Shown: positions 8,738 to 17,764, counted from the first letter of the stretch. The stretch is 43,972 bases of DNA from a bacterium (GCA_016721565.1 JADKHW010000028.1:1-43972), one strand, 5' to 3'. The notes: a model not told the origin generated them from the sequence alone. Program-made: numbers and translations.

Positions 8738-9968
8738 GCAATTGGGCACGTCGCCCAACTTACCGGAAATTCATTCAGCGCTCTGGACACAATCGCCGGT
8801 TGATATTCAAGCATGTTGGCTTCAAGTTTCGCCAGCGGCATGCGCTCGGCCATAATGCGGAACGTTTCGGCAGCTTCCAAACGCGCGAGCGGGCCGCCGA
8901 CGCAAACGTGAATCCCGTGTGCAAACGCGACGTGCACATTCGGATTGCGCGTGATGTCAAGCTTGTCGGGATTCGGGAAAATTTCCGGATCACGATTAGC
9001 CGCAGTTAACGCGAGCAGCAGCCGCTGGTCCTTCTTAATCAACTTTCCACCGATTTCAATATCGTTCTTCGCCCAGCGCACCGTGGCCTTCACCGACGTG
9101 TCGTAGCGCAAGAGTTCTTCCACCGCACTCTCGGCTAAACTCGGATCCGCTTTCAACAGTTCCCACTGATCGGGATTATTCACAAATGCGAGCGTGCCGT
9201 TGTTAATCAGGTTCGTCGTCGTCTCGTGTCCGCCGAACACCAACAGAATCGTCGTGGCAATCACCTCGTCACTGCTCAAAATCCCCTGCTTCTCCGCTTC
9301 AGTGAGAATGCTGATCATATCGTCTTTGGGATTCTGGCGGCGCTCTTCGACCAGCGGCGAGAGATAATTCACAAACGAGGTAATCCCTTCGCACGCGATT
9401 TCGCGGCGTTTGGGTTCATCGGCGCGAATAAAAAACAGCAAGCCGATCTGCTCCGACCAATACTTGATGTCGTCGCGATCCTTATCCGCTTCGGGAATCC
9501 CCAGCATATTCAAAATCACGGTCAGCGGAATCAGATAAGAAAACTCTTTCACCATATCGTATTTCTTACCCGCTTCAATCCGGTCAATCACCGAATGCAC
9601 GATCTGCTGAATACGCGGCTTATATTTTCCAGCGCAATCGGCGTCATATGCGGATTCAGCAAACGGCGGATGCGCGTGGTCGGGTTGATCTTTGAAGATA
9701 AACCAGTTGGCCAGACGTCGAAGATCGGCTTGAACTTGTTTCATCACCGGGCCGCATCTCTTCTGGAGAGATACTTAATCCGCTGTGAAGACCACCCCGC
9801 CGGATCGCGCAGCACCTTCACGATATCATTATACCCGCGTGAGCACCAGCCGCCCCACTTCTCATTCCAATAAACCGGATCGTGCGCGCGCAGTTTGTGA
9901 TAATACGTATGCGGATCGTTCATCACGTCCCGCGTCATCATGTCATTAAAGTATTCAGTGGTGTGCAT
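8707..9968 (-). pseudogene. Cytochrome P450, frameshifted
   Basis: From ATG 9968 (MHTTEYFNDMMTRDVMNDPH) the protein is a full bacterial class I P450 of about 410 residues: VYWNEKWGGWCSRGYNDIVK, then after a break near 9745 FIFKDQPDHA, FSYLIPLTVILNMLGIP, I-helix LVFGGHETTTNLINNG (acidic-Thr pair replaced by H-E-T-T), K-helix EELLRYD (ExxR), AANRDPEIFPNPDKLDI and heme loop FAHGIHVCVGGPLARLEA with the axial Cys. Between 9625 and 9695 the main frame reads through nonsense, while the +1 frame gives TRIRRLLNPHMTPIALENI, the conserved post-DPPDH segment. Thus two indels about 80 bases apart compensate. The last 16 residues after FPVSW are encoded by a palindromic repeat. The substrate is unknown. 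Confidence 0.85.
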
Positions 9969-10011
9969 GTAGGGAAAATTGGAAATATGAAATGTGAAAA
10001 TTTTTGTGGGA

Positions 10012-10034
10012 AGGGCGGAGGCGTGCCGCCCGTG
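10012..10034 (+). repeat. F1 palindromic repeat, short copy
   Basis: AAGGGCGGAGGCGTGCCGCC with CGTG, a degenerate F1 copy between the DUF1801 gene and the P450 start. Preceded by an intergenic phrase (TTGGAAATATGAAATGTG) of which versions also occur near 2480 and 23545. Confidence 0.6.
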
Positions 10035-10045
10035 TTAAGCAACCC

Positions 10046-10473
10046 CTATTCTTTCGTCGCCTGAACCCCATATTGTATCGCCTCCAAAAGCAAATCAACA
10101 TCAACATCACCGAGCTTTTTGAATTTGATGCAATACCCGGTTACAGTAGCCTTGCCAAGTTTCTTCCCGTACGTCTTGGCTAAGTATGTCTTATCCTCTA
10201 AGCCCATGATGTACACAGAGATTCCGGTCGTGTTCGCACTCAAACCAATTTGATAAAACTCTGGTTAGATCCGTCAGCGTATTTTATGGTGTAAAATCCA
10301 TAGCCGATGTTCGGATTGGCAACAACTTTGCCCTCGCTGTTCTTGCCGTCAAGGAACCACAACTTACATTTGGGCAAAGCACGAACAATGAGCTGATGCA
10401 ACTCTTGCATGTCAGCTCGCTTCGCTTCGGGCTGGCTGGTGATATACTCTTTGATCTGTTCTTTTACGTTCAT
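10046..10473 (-). pseudogene. DUF1801-family protein, one frameshift
   Basis: ATG 10473 gives MNVKEQIKEYITSQPEAKRA, DMQELHQLIVRALPKCKLWF, GKVVANPNIGYGFYTIKYAD. After a frame change near 10255 come SVYIMGLEDKTYLAKTYGKK, GKATVTGYCIKFKKLGDVDV and LLEAIQYGVQA, ending at 10046. DUF1801 proteins (YdhG/CyaY-like fold, about 130-140 residues) have exactly this helix, Y-x(3)G strands and final K(F/K)xxDVD helix. Their biochemical role is poorly defined. The in-frame ATG at 10491 is possible but the internal Met fits the family start. Confidence 0.7.
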
Positions 10474-10511
10474 AGCAGGCAAAACCCCCAAGCAAATTGA
10501 AAATCTCCAGC

Positions 10512-10783
10512 GCGGCGGCAGGTGTCTTCACATGCCCCATTCATCGACCAACCCAAACCACATGTCATCCCGTAGGGATCTCGCCAAAGAAGGTTACCAT
10601 CTCATTCGCTTCACGAGGTCGTGCTTCCAAGCACGACCCTTCCGCGCTCCGCCGAGCCGGGTTAAGTCCGCGCAACCCGACCGGAATCTGATTCCGAATA
10701 TAGCGCCCAGCTTGCTGGGCAAAATCCCCCAAGAAAATCAAATCATATCAAGCGCAAAGTCATCCCGTAGGGATCTCGCCAAA
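10512..10783 (+). repeat. Mosaic of short palindromic repeats, no gene
   Basis: This roughly 300-base space between the DUF1801 gene and a lipoprotein gene holds several repeat types. GCGGCGGCAGGTGTCTTCAC at 10512 recurs at 23392. A unit starting GTCATCCCGTAGGGATCTCG appears at 10564 and 10759 (25 identical bases). A 10-bp hairpin, GGTCGTGCTT/AAGCACGACC, lies at 10617-10638. An F3 unit, CCGCCGAGCCGGGTTAAG ... CAACCCGACCGGAATCTG, lies at 10649-10690 and recurs at 19402-19444. No coding sequence is evident. Confidence 0.75.
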
Positions 10784-10792
10784 ATACTCGGC

Positions 10793-11947
10793 TCAAAACT
10801 GTATTTTAGCAATTGCGGATGGTTGTGGAAATACATCGCTTGGATACCAACCCAATAGTCCCAGAGAACCATCAGACAGCCACGCGGAGGCGCTGACTCC
10901 CATGCCATTTTGAATAGTCATCCTCGAAATTGGTTGGCCAATTTCGTCCAATGACACAACCAAATTTTCCGCACCCACACCCTCAAAAAAAGATCGTCCA
11001 CAGATAGCGTAGGATGCTCCATACGGTGACTTTATGAATCCGTAAACGGACCAATCTTCAAACCAACTTGACAAGTCCTCCCGAGATGTTTGCACACCAT
11101 CGGGCGAAAATTCAACAAACTGATTCCTCTCGCTGCGGAAAGTATCTACATAAGCAATTGCACCGCCGTTGGCGAGTGGAAGAATGGAGGTCGTATAGTC
11201 ACGCAGAGTCGCATCCAATACCCAATACCACTCGATGGGACCGTCGTTGCTCGCTTTCACGACTAATCCATAAGTAGAAAATATCGAGCCCCAATAAGTC
11301 TCAAAGTAGCGCCCTCCCGTTAAGAAAACGTCACCTCTCGACGAGACAGCCATGTGATAAATATTGTCAGAAACGCTAACACTGTCCTGAGCTATCACTG
11401 GCACTGAGAGCGTGTCAACGAATTGAACATTGCCTTGATAATCCATAGTCAGTAAGGCGCATCGTGATACATTGACGCTATCTTGGATCTGGCACGCTAC
11501 CATAAGGCCAACATGCGTATCTACAATCTCCATTACTTTCCAATCGTGCGGTGCGACAACGATTGATTGGACAAGTTCGAGCTCCGAGTCAAAGCGCTGC
11601 AAATTGATCCCATTGGACTGAAACACGATCCACATTCCGCCGTTTGCGGTTTTACAACAGCCGTAATGCCGATCAGTGCAAGAGGTGGGAAGCGAAATGG
11701 AGTCAACGATCTCACCGGATGCAGAGATTCTATACAATTCGGCAGATATGCCATCCCACGAGGATGTGCAAAAGGCCACAAATCCACCGTCGGAGGTAGG
11801 GGATATACAATTCCCCCAATCGGAGTAGATTACCTTGGACCAGGCCACGACAGGCTGTGAGCTGTCATCGTTGTCTTCTTTGTCTTCGCAACTTATTATT
11901 ACGACAGACACGACACTAAGTAGTAAGACTTTTTGTACGAGATTCAT
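10793..11947 (-). CDS. Beta-propeller-like lipoprotein, tandem copy B
   Basis: 384 residues, intact. MNLVQKVLLLSVVSVVIISC is a lipoprotein signal with lipobox VIISC, followed by an Asp/Glu-rich linker (EDKEDNDDSSQ). The rest consists of repeated blade-like units with the motif (S/A)xxGG(F/M)x(A/I)xx: PTSDGGFVAFCTSSWDG, KTANGGMWIVFQSNGINLQ, SSRGDVFLTGGRYF, LANGGAIAYVDTFR, and the near-terminal LSDGSLGLLGWYP. Between them run sequences of the type LxRxDxxGxxxxxxxLP. This suggests a seven-bladed surface-attached propeller. It is a paralogue of the next gene upstream (12049-13225), sharing the GI(N)LQ/ERFDSEL(E/N)xVxSI segment. No catalytic motif is seen. Its start lies just inside a copied fragment of the trpF 3' end. 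Confidence 0.75.
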   Translation of the reverse strand: MNLVQKVLLLSVVSVVIISCEDKEDNDDSSQPVVAWSKVIYSDWGNCISPTSDGGFVAFCTSSWDGISAELYRISASGEIVDSISLPTSCTDRHYGCCKTANGGMWIVFQSNGINLQRFDSELELVQSIVVAPHDWKVMEIVDTHVGLMVACQIQDSVNVSRCALLTMDYQGNVQFVDTLSVPVIAQDSVSVSDNIYHMAVSSRGDVFLTGGRYFETYWGSIFSTYGLVVKASNDGPIEWYWVLDATLRDYTTSILPLANGGAIAYVDTFRSERNQFVEFSPDGVQTSREDLSSWFEDWSVYGFIKSPYGASYAICGRSFFEGVGAENLVVSLDEIGQPISRMTIQNGMGVSASAWLSDGSLGLLGWYPSDVFPQPSAIAKIQF

Positions 11948-11949
11948 AA

Positions 11950-12040
11950 TTGACTCATAAATAAACTAACCAACCCCCCATCCAACTTCCCGTCTATACG
12001 CACCCCGCTGCAAACATCCACACCGAACGGCTGTATAATT
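11950..12040 (-). pseudogene. Copied 3' fragment of trpF between two lipoprotein genes
   Basis: Positions 11979-12035 match the 3' part of trpF (13288-13343). The plus strand shows CATCCAACTTCCCGTCT, then 6 differing bases, then ACCCCGCTGCAAACATCC and on to CGGCT with one mismatch. The following A/T-rich part also resembles the trpF end (TTATGAGTCAATT versus TTTATAAATTC on the minus strand). Translated, it would be GKLDGGLVSLFMSQ against GKLDEGKATLFINS. It lies immediately before lipoprotein copy B, as the true trpF end lies immediately before copy A. It is therefore a scar of a tandem duplication whose left end fell inside trpF. Confidence 0.75.
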
Positions 12041-12048
12041 TGCACAAA

Positions 12049-13225
12049 CTATCTCTCGATTAGCGCAACTACTGAGGTTAAGGAATCGACTGCGAAGCTT
12101 GTCACTAATAAAGTACTATCAGACATTTCTGCTGCACCATAAACAGGAATCGTATATCCCGTAGTAAGGTCACCTTGAATTGTTCCTTCGTTATCCAATG
12201 AAATCAAGAAAAGCTCGCGATCACGTGGAGGGAATACATCATCATGGTACTCATGACCTAAGACAAGCGTCTCGTTTGAGAATGGAACGAAAGCAGAAAC
12301 ATGATTGCCCTCTAACTTATCCATTATGTCATCTCGAAACTTGATTTCACCGTCATTCGTGATTTCTACAACCCGATTTGCCTTAACCGGCCAATCACTT
12401 GTGCGTACTGAAAACAACAGGTGTCCATTTGAGAGAACAGTTGCGGCGTGAAGTGTGCTATAGCTATGATAGAGACATGTCCTACTCCATAGTACTTCTC
12501 CAAGGGAATCAACTTTCGCCACGTACACAAGTGAAGTATCAATGCTGTTTGCTTTGCGGCCGAGCAACATTTCCCCAATCAGATAGTACGATCCATTCAA
12601 TCCTGGCTCGATATACTCAATGTTAACTGACGAGTACATCATTCTGTCTGTGTACCAAATAGAAGGAAAAGTGATAGAGGACAACAGTTTCCCGTTCGCG
12701 TCAAGACGAAGCAATTTGTGCTCGACAGACGACCCCAGAGGTCCCTCTAAGACTGCAAGCAAAAATCCAGTTGGTGTTGCTTTCATGGCTAAAGGTCTTG
12801 CCTCGAAGCTCGAATCACGAATGGAGTGGACTCGATTAAGCTCACTATCATAGTGCTCTATGTTGAGTCCGTTTAGCCAATATCCAACCCAAATCCCACC
12901 ATTTTCATCTTTGTCAAAGAGAGCCTGCGGTGGAAAAGGGAGTTTATGCGGACTGATCGAAAGATCCATTGCGACCGAGTTTAGCAGTACACCCTTAGAC
13001 GAATATCTTAGCAGGTATGGTCTTGAATCATCGAAATTCTGCTGTTTGTGCAATAGCACGATGAATCCTTGATCAGGGGCGACTACTATACTTTTTATAT
13101 AGGCTTGCTCTTGACATGGAATTTGCCAAAGAACGTGCGGCCAAGATTTCTCAGGTGTAGTCTGATTCGACCCCTTGCATCCAGTACATGCGGACAAACA
13201 AGACAAGTATTACAAGGCGATGCAT
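12049..13225 (-). CDS. Beta-propeller-like lipoprotein, tandem copy A, indel in signal peptide
   Basis: The ATG at 13225 gives MHRLVILVL, and one frame over SCLSACTGCKGSNQTTPEKS, together a lipoprotein signal with lipobox LSAC; an indel near 13205 separates them. The remaining 380 residues are open. Blade-like units: VVAPDQGFIVLLHKQQN, DKDENGGIWVGYWLNGLNIE, MKATPTGFLLAVLEG, VLSNGHLLFSVRT, FVPFSNETLVLGHEY and MSDSTLLVTSFAV. Shared with copy B are the NGLNIEHYDSELNRVHSI segment and the LxRxDANGKL spacing. It is directly downstream of trpF (16-base gap), but function with trpF is unlikely. Surface propeller, role unknown. Confidence 0.7.
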
Positions 13226-13240
13226 AGCCGCCTACAATCT

Positions 13241-13894
13241 TTAATTTGGAGTCAATATAGAATTTATAAACAAAGTAGCCTTCCCCTCATCCAACTTCCC
13301 GTCTCGTCTTACCCCGCTGCAAACATCCACACCGAGCGGCTCGACAATCCTAATTGCTTCGGCGACGTTGTCAGGATTCAATCCGCCCGCCAAAAAGAGC
13401 GGAACACGCGAACGCTCGCGAATGGTTTTGCTTAACTGCCAATCGTGCACGCGGCCTGTGCCGCCGAGTTCTTTGACCTGAAGCTTGGGCCGACCCGAAT
13501 CGAGCAAGAGATAATCCACATGCTCAGCCGCCGCCAGCGCTTCGTCAATGCTCGTTTCATCTTCGACGTGAATCACCTGCACGAGCTTGACCTCCGGCAG
13601 TGCGCGGCGAATATCGGCGTACGTCCCCTCGGTCAGCGTATCCACAATCTGAATCGTCGTCGTGCGCGTGCGCTGTGCGTGTGAGATAATCGCGGCGGCG
13701 CTCTGTTCGCTCGTCAGTAAAAACGTCTCGACTCGCCCGCGCACATGCTCCGCAATTTTCGCAATCAACTCATCCGCAATCGGCCCCGGCCCGCTCGGCA
13801 TCTTGCCCACCAAACCAATCGCCCACACTCCCGCAGCAATCGCCAGCTCCGCTTCCTCAATGGTTGCAATGCAACAGATTTTAACGCGCGTCAT
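13241..13894 (-). CDS. trpF: Phosphoribosylanthranilate isomerase
   Basis: 217 residues, intact, a (beta/alpha)8 barrel for the Amadori rearrangement of phosphoribosylanthranilate to CdRP in tryptophan synthesis. Seen: TRVKICCI at residues 2-9 with the catalytic Cys (family VKICGI; the usual Gly is Cys here), GLVGKMPSGPGPI (family form FxxxSPR), VKLVQVIHV, YLLLDSGRPK containing the catalytic Asp, GGTGRVHDWQL, and the phosphate-binding end VPLFLAGGLNPDNVAEAI and GVDVCSGVRRDGKLDEGK (SGVExxxGxKD type). It is isolated from other trp genes; the ORF6N gene lies just upstream (6-base gap). Its 3' end was partly copied into the lipoprotein spacer at 11950-12040. Confidence 0.9.
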   Translation of the reverse strand: MTRVKICCIATIEEAELAIAAGVWAIGLVGKMPSGPGPIADELIAKIAEHVRGRVETFLLTSEQSAAAIISHAQRTRTTTIQIVDTLTEGTYADIRRALPEVKLVQVIHVEDETSIDEALAAAEHVDYLLLDSGRPKLQVKELGGTGRVHDWQLSKTIRERSRVPLFLAGGLNPDNVAEAIRIVEPLGVDVCSGVRRDGKLDEGKATLFINSILTPN

Positions 13895-13900
13895 GATTTG

Positions 13901-14395
13901 TCAAACCCAAATTTCCCTTTTCTTCGGCTCCGGCGGAATTATCAGCTCGCGAATGGCCTCAAACACATAGTTGAATTGATGATCGTATTTCTTTTCCAAT
14001 TCATCCAACCGCGCCGCCAAATCTTTGTGCGTAGCAATCAGCTCGCGCATCTTCACAAACGCGCGCATAATCATGATGTTCACCTGCACAGCACGCGGAC
14101 TCCGCAGAACGCTGGACAACATGGCCACGCCTTGCTCGGTGAAGGCGCGAGGAGGGAATCTGACCATCTCCCAATTTGCGGTCACAATTTGTGACCGCAA
14201 ATTTTCAAATTCCTGATCCGTCAATACAAACATGAAGTCTTCAGGAAACCTAGCGGAATTCCTTGTTACCGCTTGATTTAAGACCTTAACAGGAAGTTGA
14301 TACAATTCCGCTAAGTCCCTGTCCAGCATGACTTTCTGGCCCCGAAGCAGAAGTATCTTATTTTCAATACGTTCGATTGGAATAAGGTTCGTCAT
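13901..14395 (-). CDS. ORF6N-domain DNA-binding protein
   Basis: 164 residues, intact. The ORF6N domain fills residues 1-110: IPIERIENKILLLRGQKVML, DRDLAELYQLPVKVLNQAV, RNSARFPEDFMFVLTDQEFE, LRSQ and FTEQGVAMLSSVLRSPRAVQ. A coiled-coil-like C-terminus follows (AFVKMRELIATHKDLAARLD, LEKKYDHQF). ORF6N proteins are related to phage antirepressors (KilA-N/Bro families) but are very often found as chromosomal genes in Bacteroidetes-like genomes. It overlaps no neighbour and has clean codon use, so a domesticated regulator is plausible. The target is unknown. Confidence 0.9.
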   Translation of the reverse strand: MTNLIPIERIENKILLLRGQKVMLDRDLAELYQLPVKVLNQAVTRNSARFPEDFMFVLTDQEFENLRSQIVTANWEMVRFPPRAFTEQGVAMLSSVLRSPRAVQVNIMIMRAFVKMRELIATHKDLAARLDELEKKYDHQFNYVFEAIRELIIPPEPKKREIWV

Positions 14396-14427
14396 AAGCA
14401 GTTAATTTGCGGTCACAATTTGTGACT

Positions 14428-14935
14428 TCAAGATTCCCCAAACAATACATACCTCCTAAACCCAAACGCCCTTGCCACAAACATATCCGGAAAACTCTCC
14501 AGCGCCGTGTTGTACTTAACCACTGTGTCATTATAAAACTGACGGTCGTAACGGATCTGCTCTTCAGTCTCAATCAAGCCATCGAGCAATTGCCCCGTGA
14601 GCTTTTCGGCTTTCAACGCCGGATATTGCTCCGCCACGATCAACATCGAACCCAACGCCGCACCGAGTTTGCTCTCAGCCTGCATGCGCTCGTTCTGCGA
14701 ACTCGCGTTGTCCACAGCCGTGCGCATTTTGTGACATTTTCGAGCGTGCCCTTTTCAAACTCCTGATGCGCCTTCACCACCGTGACCAATTCAGGAATCA
14801 AATCGTGCCGCCGCTTCAGCATCACGTCAATTTGCAGCCACTGCGTTTGACATCTGCGCCGCAGCGTGACGAGTCGGTTGTACAGAAAATAATTCCGCCA
14901 ACGAGCGCGAGCAATATGAAAATGAACCACAACAT
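14428..14935 (-). pseudogene. lemA: LemA-family membrane protein, frameshifted
   Basis: ATG 14935 gives MLWFIFILLALVGGIIF, the single N-terminal membrane segment. One frame over come YNRLVTLRRRCQTQWLQIDV and MLKRRHDLIPELVTVVKAHQ with FEKGTLENVTK, the LemA signature (family: NxLVxLRxxVxxAWxxIDVxLKRRxDLIPNLVxxVKGYxxHE). After a second break near 14725 follow AESKLGAALGSMLIVAEQYP, LKAEKLTGQLLDGLIETEEQ, RYDRQFYNDTVVKYNTALES and FPDMFVARAFGFRR, ending at 14428. All elements of the four-helix LemA domain are present. The start codon overlaps the DUF2207 stop as TGATG, so translational coupling is expected. LemA and DUF2207/TPM proteins commonly share operons. Confidence 0.85.
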
Positions 14936-16830
14936 CAACTCGCGCCGCTGCCTCCGCCGCCACCGCCACCGCCACCCCCACCACTGAAGCCGCCGCCGAA
15001 TCCGCTCCCGCCGCCGCCGAAATTCCAACCCGATCCGCTCGTCGTATTGCGAAAGTCGCGCGTCATCGAAGCATAATCCGTCGCCGCATCGCGCATCGAC
15101 GTGCTCAAACTGCTCGTCATGTCACTCAATTGAAAATCACCCACTGATCCCGAGTGCGCCATGTGATACCACGACGGCGCCCATGTGTTGTGGCCGCCCA
15201 TCTGCCAATCCGCATTCGGCATTTGCATCGCGGCCTTGCGCAACTGCGCCGAAAATTCCGAAGCCACTCCCAGCGCCGTTGCATAGACCAAATACTTGTC
15301 CCACATCGGCAGCATCTTCTCCGACGCGTTTTCCAAATTTGAAAAATCCGTCAGGAAATTGCGAAATGCTTCCCAGCGATGCACCTCGCGCGCGCCTTGC
15401 TGCGTGCGCTTGGCCAAAGCAGGCGCGAGCTTCCAACCCGTAAAGGCAATCGCAACCGGCAGCAAATACGACAGCGAGATTTCCTGATGCGACATAAATA
15501 GCATGATAAACGTCACCATCGCAATCAGAAATGCGCCCATCGGAAGTCCGTGACTGATCGCACTGCTCTCTTGATCATCAAGCTCGAACTTCTCTTGTTC
15601 AAACCACACGCGCATCGACGTTCCCCACGAAGTCAGGAAGCTGCGAATCGTATTGGAGGTCCCCGTGCTCATCTTGGCCCATGCCTGCAACTCGCTTGTC
15701 GTCACCTTTTCAACACCACCCGCTTCTCCAAACACGACCTTCAATACGCGGTGTTCAAATTGCGACAGCGCGCCATTGTCGATTTTCAACTCAGCCGGAT
15801 CAACAAGCAGCAACTGTTTGCCTTTGTCCGTCAAAATGAATTCCGAGGCGCCTGGCTTTCCTGTCGGATTTTGAATTTCGACATAGCCTTGCCGCGAGCA
15901 TTCTAACAGCGCGGCAGAAAATCCGTTCGCCATCGTCTTCACGTCGATATCTTCCTGCGTCATAATCGACGGCACCATGCACGGCGGAATATCGCTCGGC
16001 GGTTGGCGCAGATATTTCCCCTCTTCAATTTGCGGCTCGCGGCCGTAAATCAAATACAGCACGAGACCAAACAGCGCCAACACCACAAAGAACAAAATCG
16101 ACAACACCTGTGCCATATAGCGTGACGCCCACTCAAGCAGCGTCGGCTCCATAATCTTGCGTTCGGCTTCCAGCAAACTCGCACGATCCTCGCCGACCAA
16201 TGTTGCAGCTTCCCCAAAGAGTTCCGCATCCGTCAGCACACGCGCTTCGACAAAACTCCGCTCAGGCACATACCCCACGCGCAAAATTACTGACGAAGAA
16301 TCCGTTGAAAAGAAACGCTCGCCCGAGCTTGCGCGCGTATGCACAAACGCGGCAAACAGCGTTGGCGGTCTTTCGGGCAGATGAATCGTCAGAATAACCG
16401 AATCAATCGACGCGTGATCATCCTCGATGCACTTCCAATAGAACTGCCCGACGTCGCGATACTTCTGCACGGCCCATTCAATCCGGTAGCGCAAACGAAA
16501 GCGCTTAATCTCATCACTCGCCGAATAGCGCCAACCAATTCGCGTGTAACCTTCGTTAACACTCTGCAGCCATTCAAGCTGCTTGCCGCTGTCGTCGTCC
16601 CACACACCTTCATAGGTGATACGGTAATCCCCGTATTGTCCGGTTGGCATGCGATCAACATACGCCCGCCCAAACTGCCCCGAAAAATCAAACGTGCGAA
16701 CTTCTTCCACAACTGCCGAACCGTCCGGCAGCAGTGTAATATCCTGCTCAATTTTAGGATGCGAGTAATGCTTCGCTTGGCAATCGAAGCGAACACAGCA
16801 ATCAGCAATAGAAACAGCAAAGTCTTGCAA
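14935..16830 (-). CDS. DUF2207 membrane protein with Gly-rich tail
   Basis: About 625 residues. The signal peptide FCKTLLFLLLIAVFASIAK is in a different frame from the mature start HYSHPKIEQDITLLPDGSA, so an indel lies near 16765. The DUF2207 N-terminal extracellular domain follows (VVEEVRTFDFSGQFGRAYV, YRIEWAVQKYRDVGQFYW). Next is a membrane segment (VLSILFFVVLALFGLVLYLI), then the cytosolic part (PPCMVPSIM, FSAALLECSRQGYVEI, FEHRVLKVVFG). A membrane hairpin (GAFLIAMVTFIMLFM, YLLPVAIAFTGWKLA) precedes a Gly/Ser-rich C-terminus (GGGGSGFGGGFSGGGG), as in other DUF2207 proteins. It is coupled by TGATG overlap to lemA. The function is poorly known; an envelope role is inferred. Confidence 0.85.
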   Translation of the reverse strand: MQDFAVSIADCCVRFDCQAKHYSHPKIEQDITLLPDGSAVVEEVRTFDFSGQFGRAYVDRMPTGQYGDYRITYEGVWDDDSGKQLEWLQSVNEGYTRIGWRYSASDEIKRFRLRYRIEWAVQKYRDVGQFYWKCIEDDHASIDSVILTIHLPERPPTLFAAFVHTRASSGERFFSTDSSSVILRVGYVPERSFVEARVLTDAELFGEAATLVGEDRASLLEAERKIMEPTLLEWASRYMAQVLSILFFVVLALFGLVLYLIYGREPQIEEGKYLRQPPSDIPPCMVPSIMTQEDIDVKTMANGFSAALLECSRQGYVEIQNPTGKPGASEFILTDKGKQLLLVDPAELKIDNGALSQFEHRVLKVVFGEAGGVEKVTTSELQAWAKMSTGTSNTIRSFLTSWGTSMRVWFEQEKFELDDQESSAISHGLPMGAFLIAMVTFIMLFMSHQEISLSYLLPVAIAFTGWKLAPALAKRTQQGAREVHRWEAFRNFLTDFSNLENASEKMLPMWDKYLVYATALGVASEFSAQLRKAAMQMPNADWQMGGHNTWAPSWYHMAHSGSVGDFQLSDMTSSLSTSMRDAATDYASMTRDFRNTTSGSGWNFGGGGSGFGGGFSGGGGGGGGGGGSGAS

Positions 16831-16945
16831 AAGACTCAACTCAGGTCGAGAACAAATTGCTTAAACCAAGTGCTTCACATGCACCTGCGGAACCGCGGGT
16901 TGGTGCTCCCCTCCCTCATGGGTGGGGGGGAAGGGGTTCACTCCA

Positions 16946-17764
16946 CTATTTCCCAAACAACGTCCCCGAATTCATCTCAGCCAGCACACTCCAATACGGA
17001 CTCTTGCGCAAAGTTTCAAGCAAATCCAGCGTGTATTGCTCGCGCCCAAGAATAAACGGCGGCCATCCGGTGTCAAGCATTTCCAAACCAAGCTTGGCAT
17101 TGCCCGTGTAAATCAGCTCCACAAAATGCCGGTGCAGCACGGCCATTGAAGCCGGCAGAAAATCGTCGTCACGTAGCGTCAAGTAGTCCTTCCATTCCCC
17201 CGCGTCGCGCGACTCACGCAGCATCGCCAGCACATCACTCGTCGTCGGAGCCTCCGCACGCATCAGTTCAATATTCGGAGCAAACCCGTCGCGCGTGGCT
17301 TCCAAAATCACCACCGGCAACGGAGAATCACTGTGCGGCAACTTCCAATAGTCGAGCGTCAAATCGTTTGCCGTCACTTCCCACAATCCGTCGTGATCCT
17401 TATCAGACCACTTCCCCGCGTTCTCAATCGTATCAAGCGCTTCAATTTTCGTTCCAAGCGAGAGCACGTATTGCGCGAAACAGCAATGCGCGCCGCCGGA
17501 ATAGGTTTCGATCACGACATCTTGAATCTTGTCGCCCGTCAAATCCTTCGCCATCCCGAGCGAATCACTGTTCAAAAGCCTTACATAATAATCCGACACA
17601 CTCCACACCGGCTTGTCACGGCGCGTCACCGCAAGCTCGTGCGTCATACCGAAATTCTTTTTCTGAATCGTGAACGTGTAATCTCCAATCGTCGTCACCG
17701 AGGCCGTCGAGTCCGCCGCGAACACGCTGGAAACGAATATCAAAATGAGCAATACTATTTGCAC
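16946..17764 (-). CDS. Secreted protein with VCBS/EF-like Asp-rich loops
   Basis: 272 residues, intact, GTG start at 17764 preceded by AAGGA. Signal peptide MQIVLLILIFVSSVFA. A domain with the Asp-rich loops AKDLTGDKIQDVVIETYSGG and SDKDHDGLWEV (calcium-type D-x-D/N-x-D-G) surrounds AHCCFAQYVLSLG, a combination I have seen in exported proteins resembling VCBS/FG-GAP repeats. The C-terminal 100 residues are helical (TTSDVLAMLRESRDAGEW, ILGREQYTLDLLETLRKS). It overlaps the small upstream gene by 10 bases (that gene's stop is inside the start region), indicating an operon. The function is unknown. Confidence 0.7.
   Translation of the reverse strand: MQIVLLILIFVSSVFAADSTASVTTIGDYTFTIQKKNFGMTHELAVTRRDKPVWSVSDYYVRLLNSDSLGMAKDLTGDKIQDVVIETYSGGAHCCFAQYVLSLGTKIEALDTIENAGKWSDKDHDGLWEVTANDLTLDYWKLPHSDSPLPVVILEATRDGFAPNIELMRAEAPTTSDVLAMLRESRDAGEWKDYLTLRDDDFLPASMAVLHRHFVELIYTGNAKLGLEMLDTGWPPFILGREQYTLDLLETLRKSPYWSVLAEMNSGTLFGK

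Noticed and set aside
10512..10783. Possible CRISPR-like repeat cluster
   Set aside because: Repeats are of different families, palindromic and irregularly spaced; no regular spacers and no cas genes.
13901..14395. ORF6N gene as part of the phage-like island
   Set aside because: It lies 7 kb away on the other strand among housekeeping-type genes, and ORF6N proteins are common chromosomal genes in such genomes.
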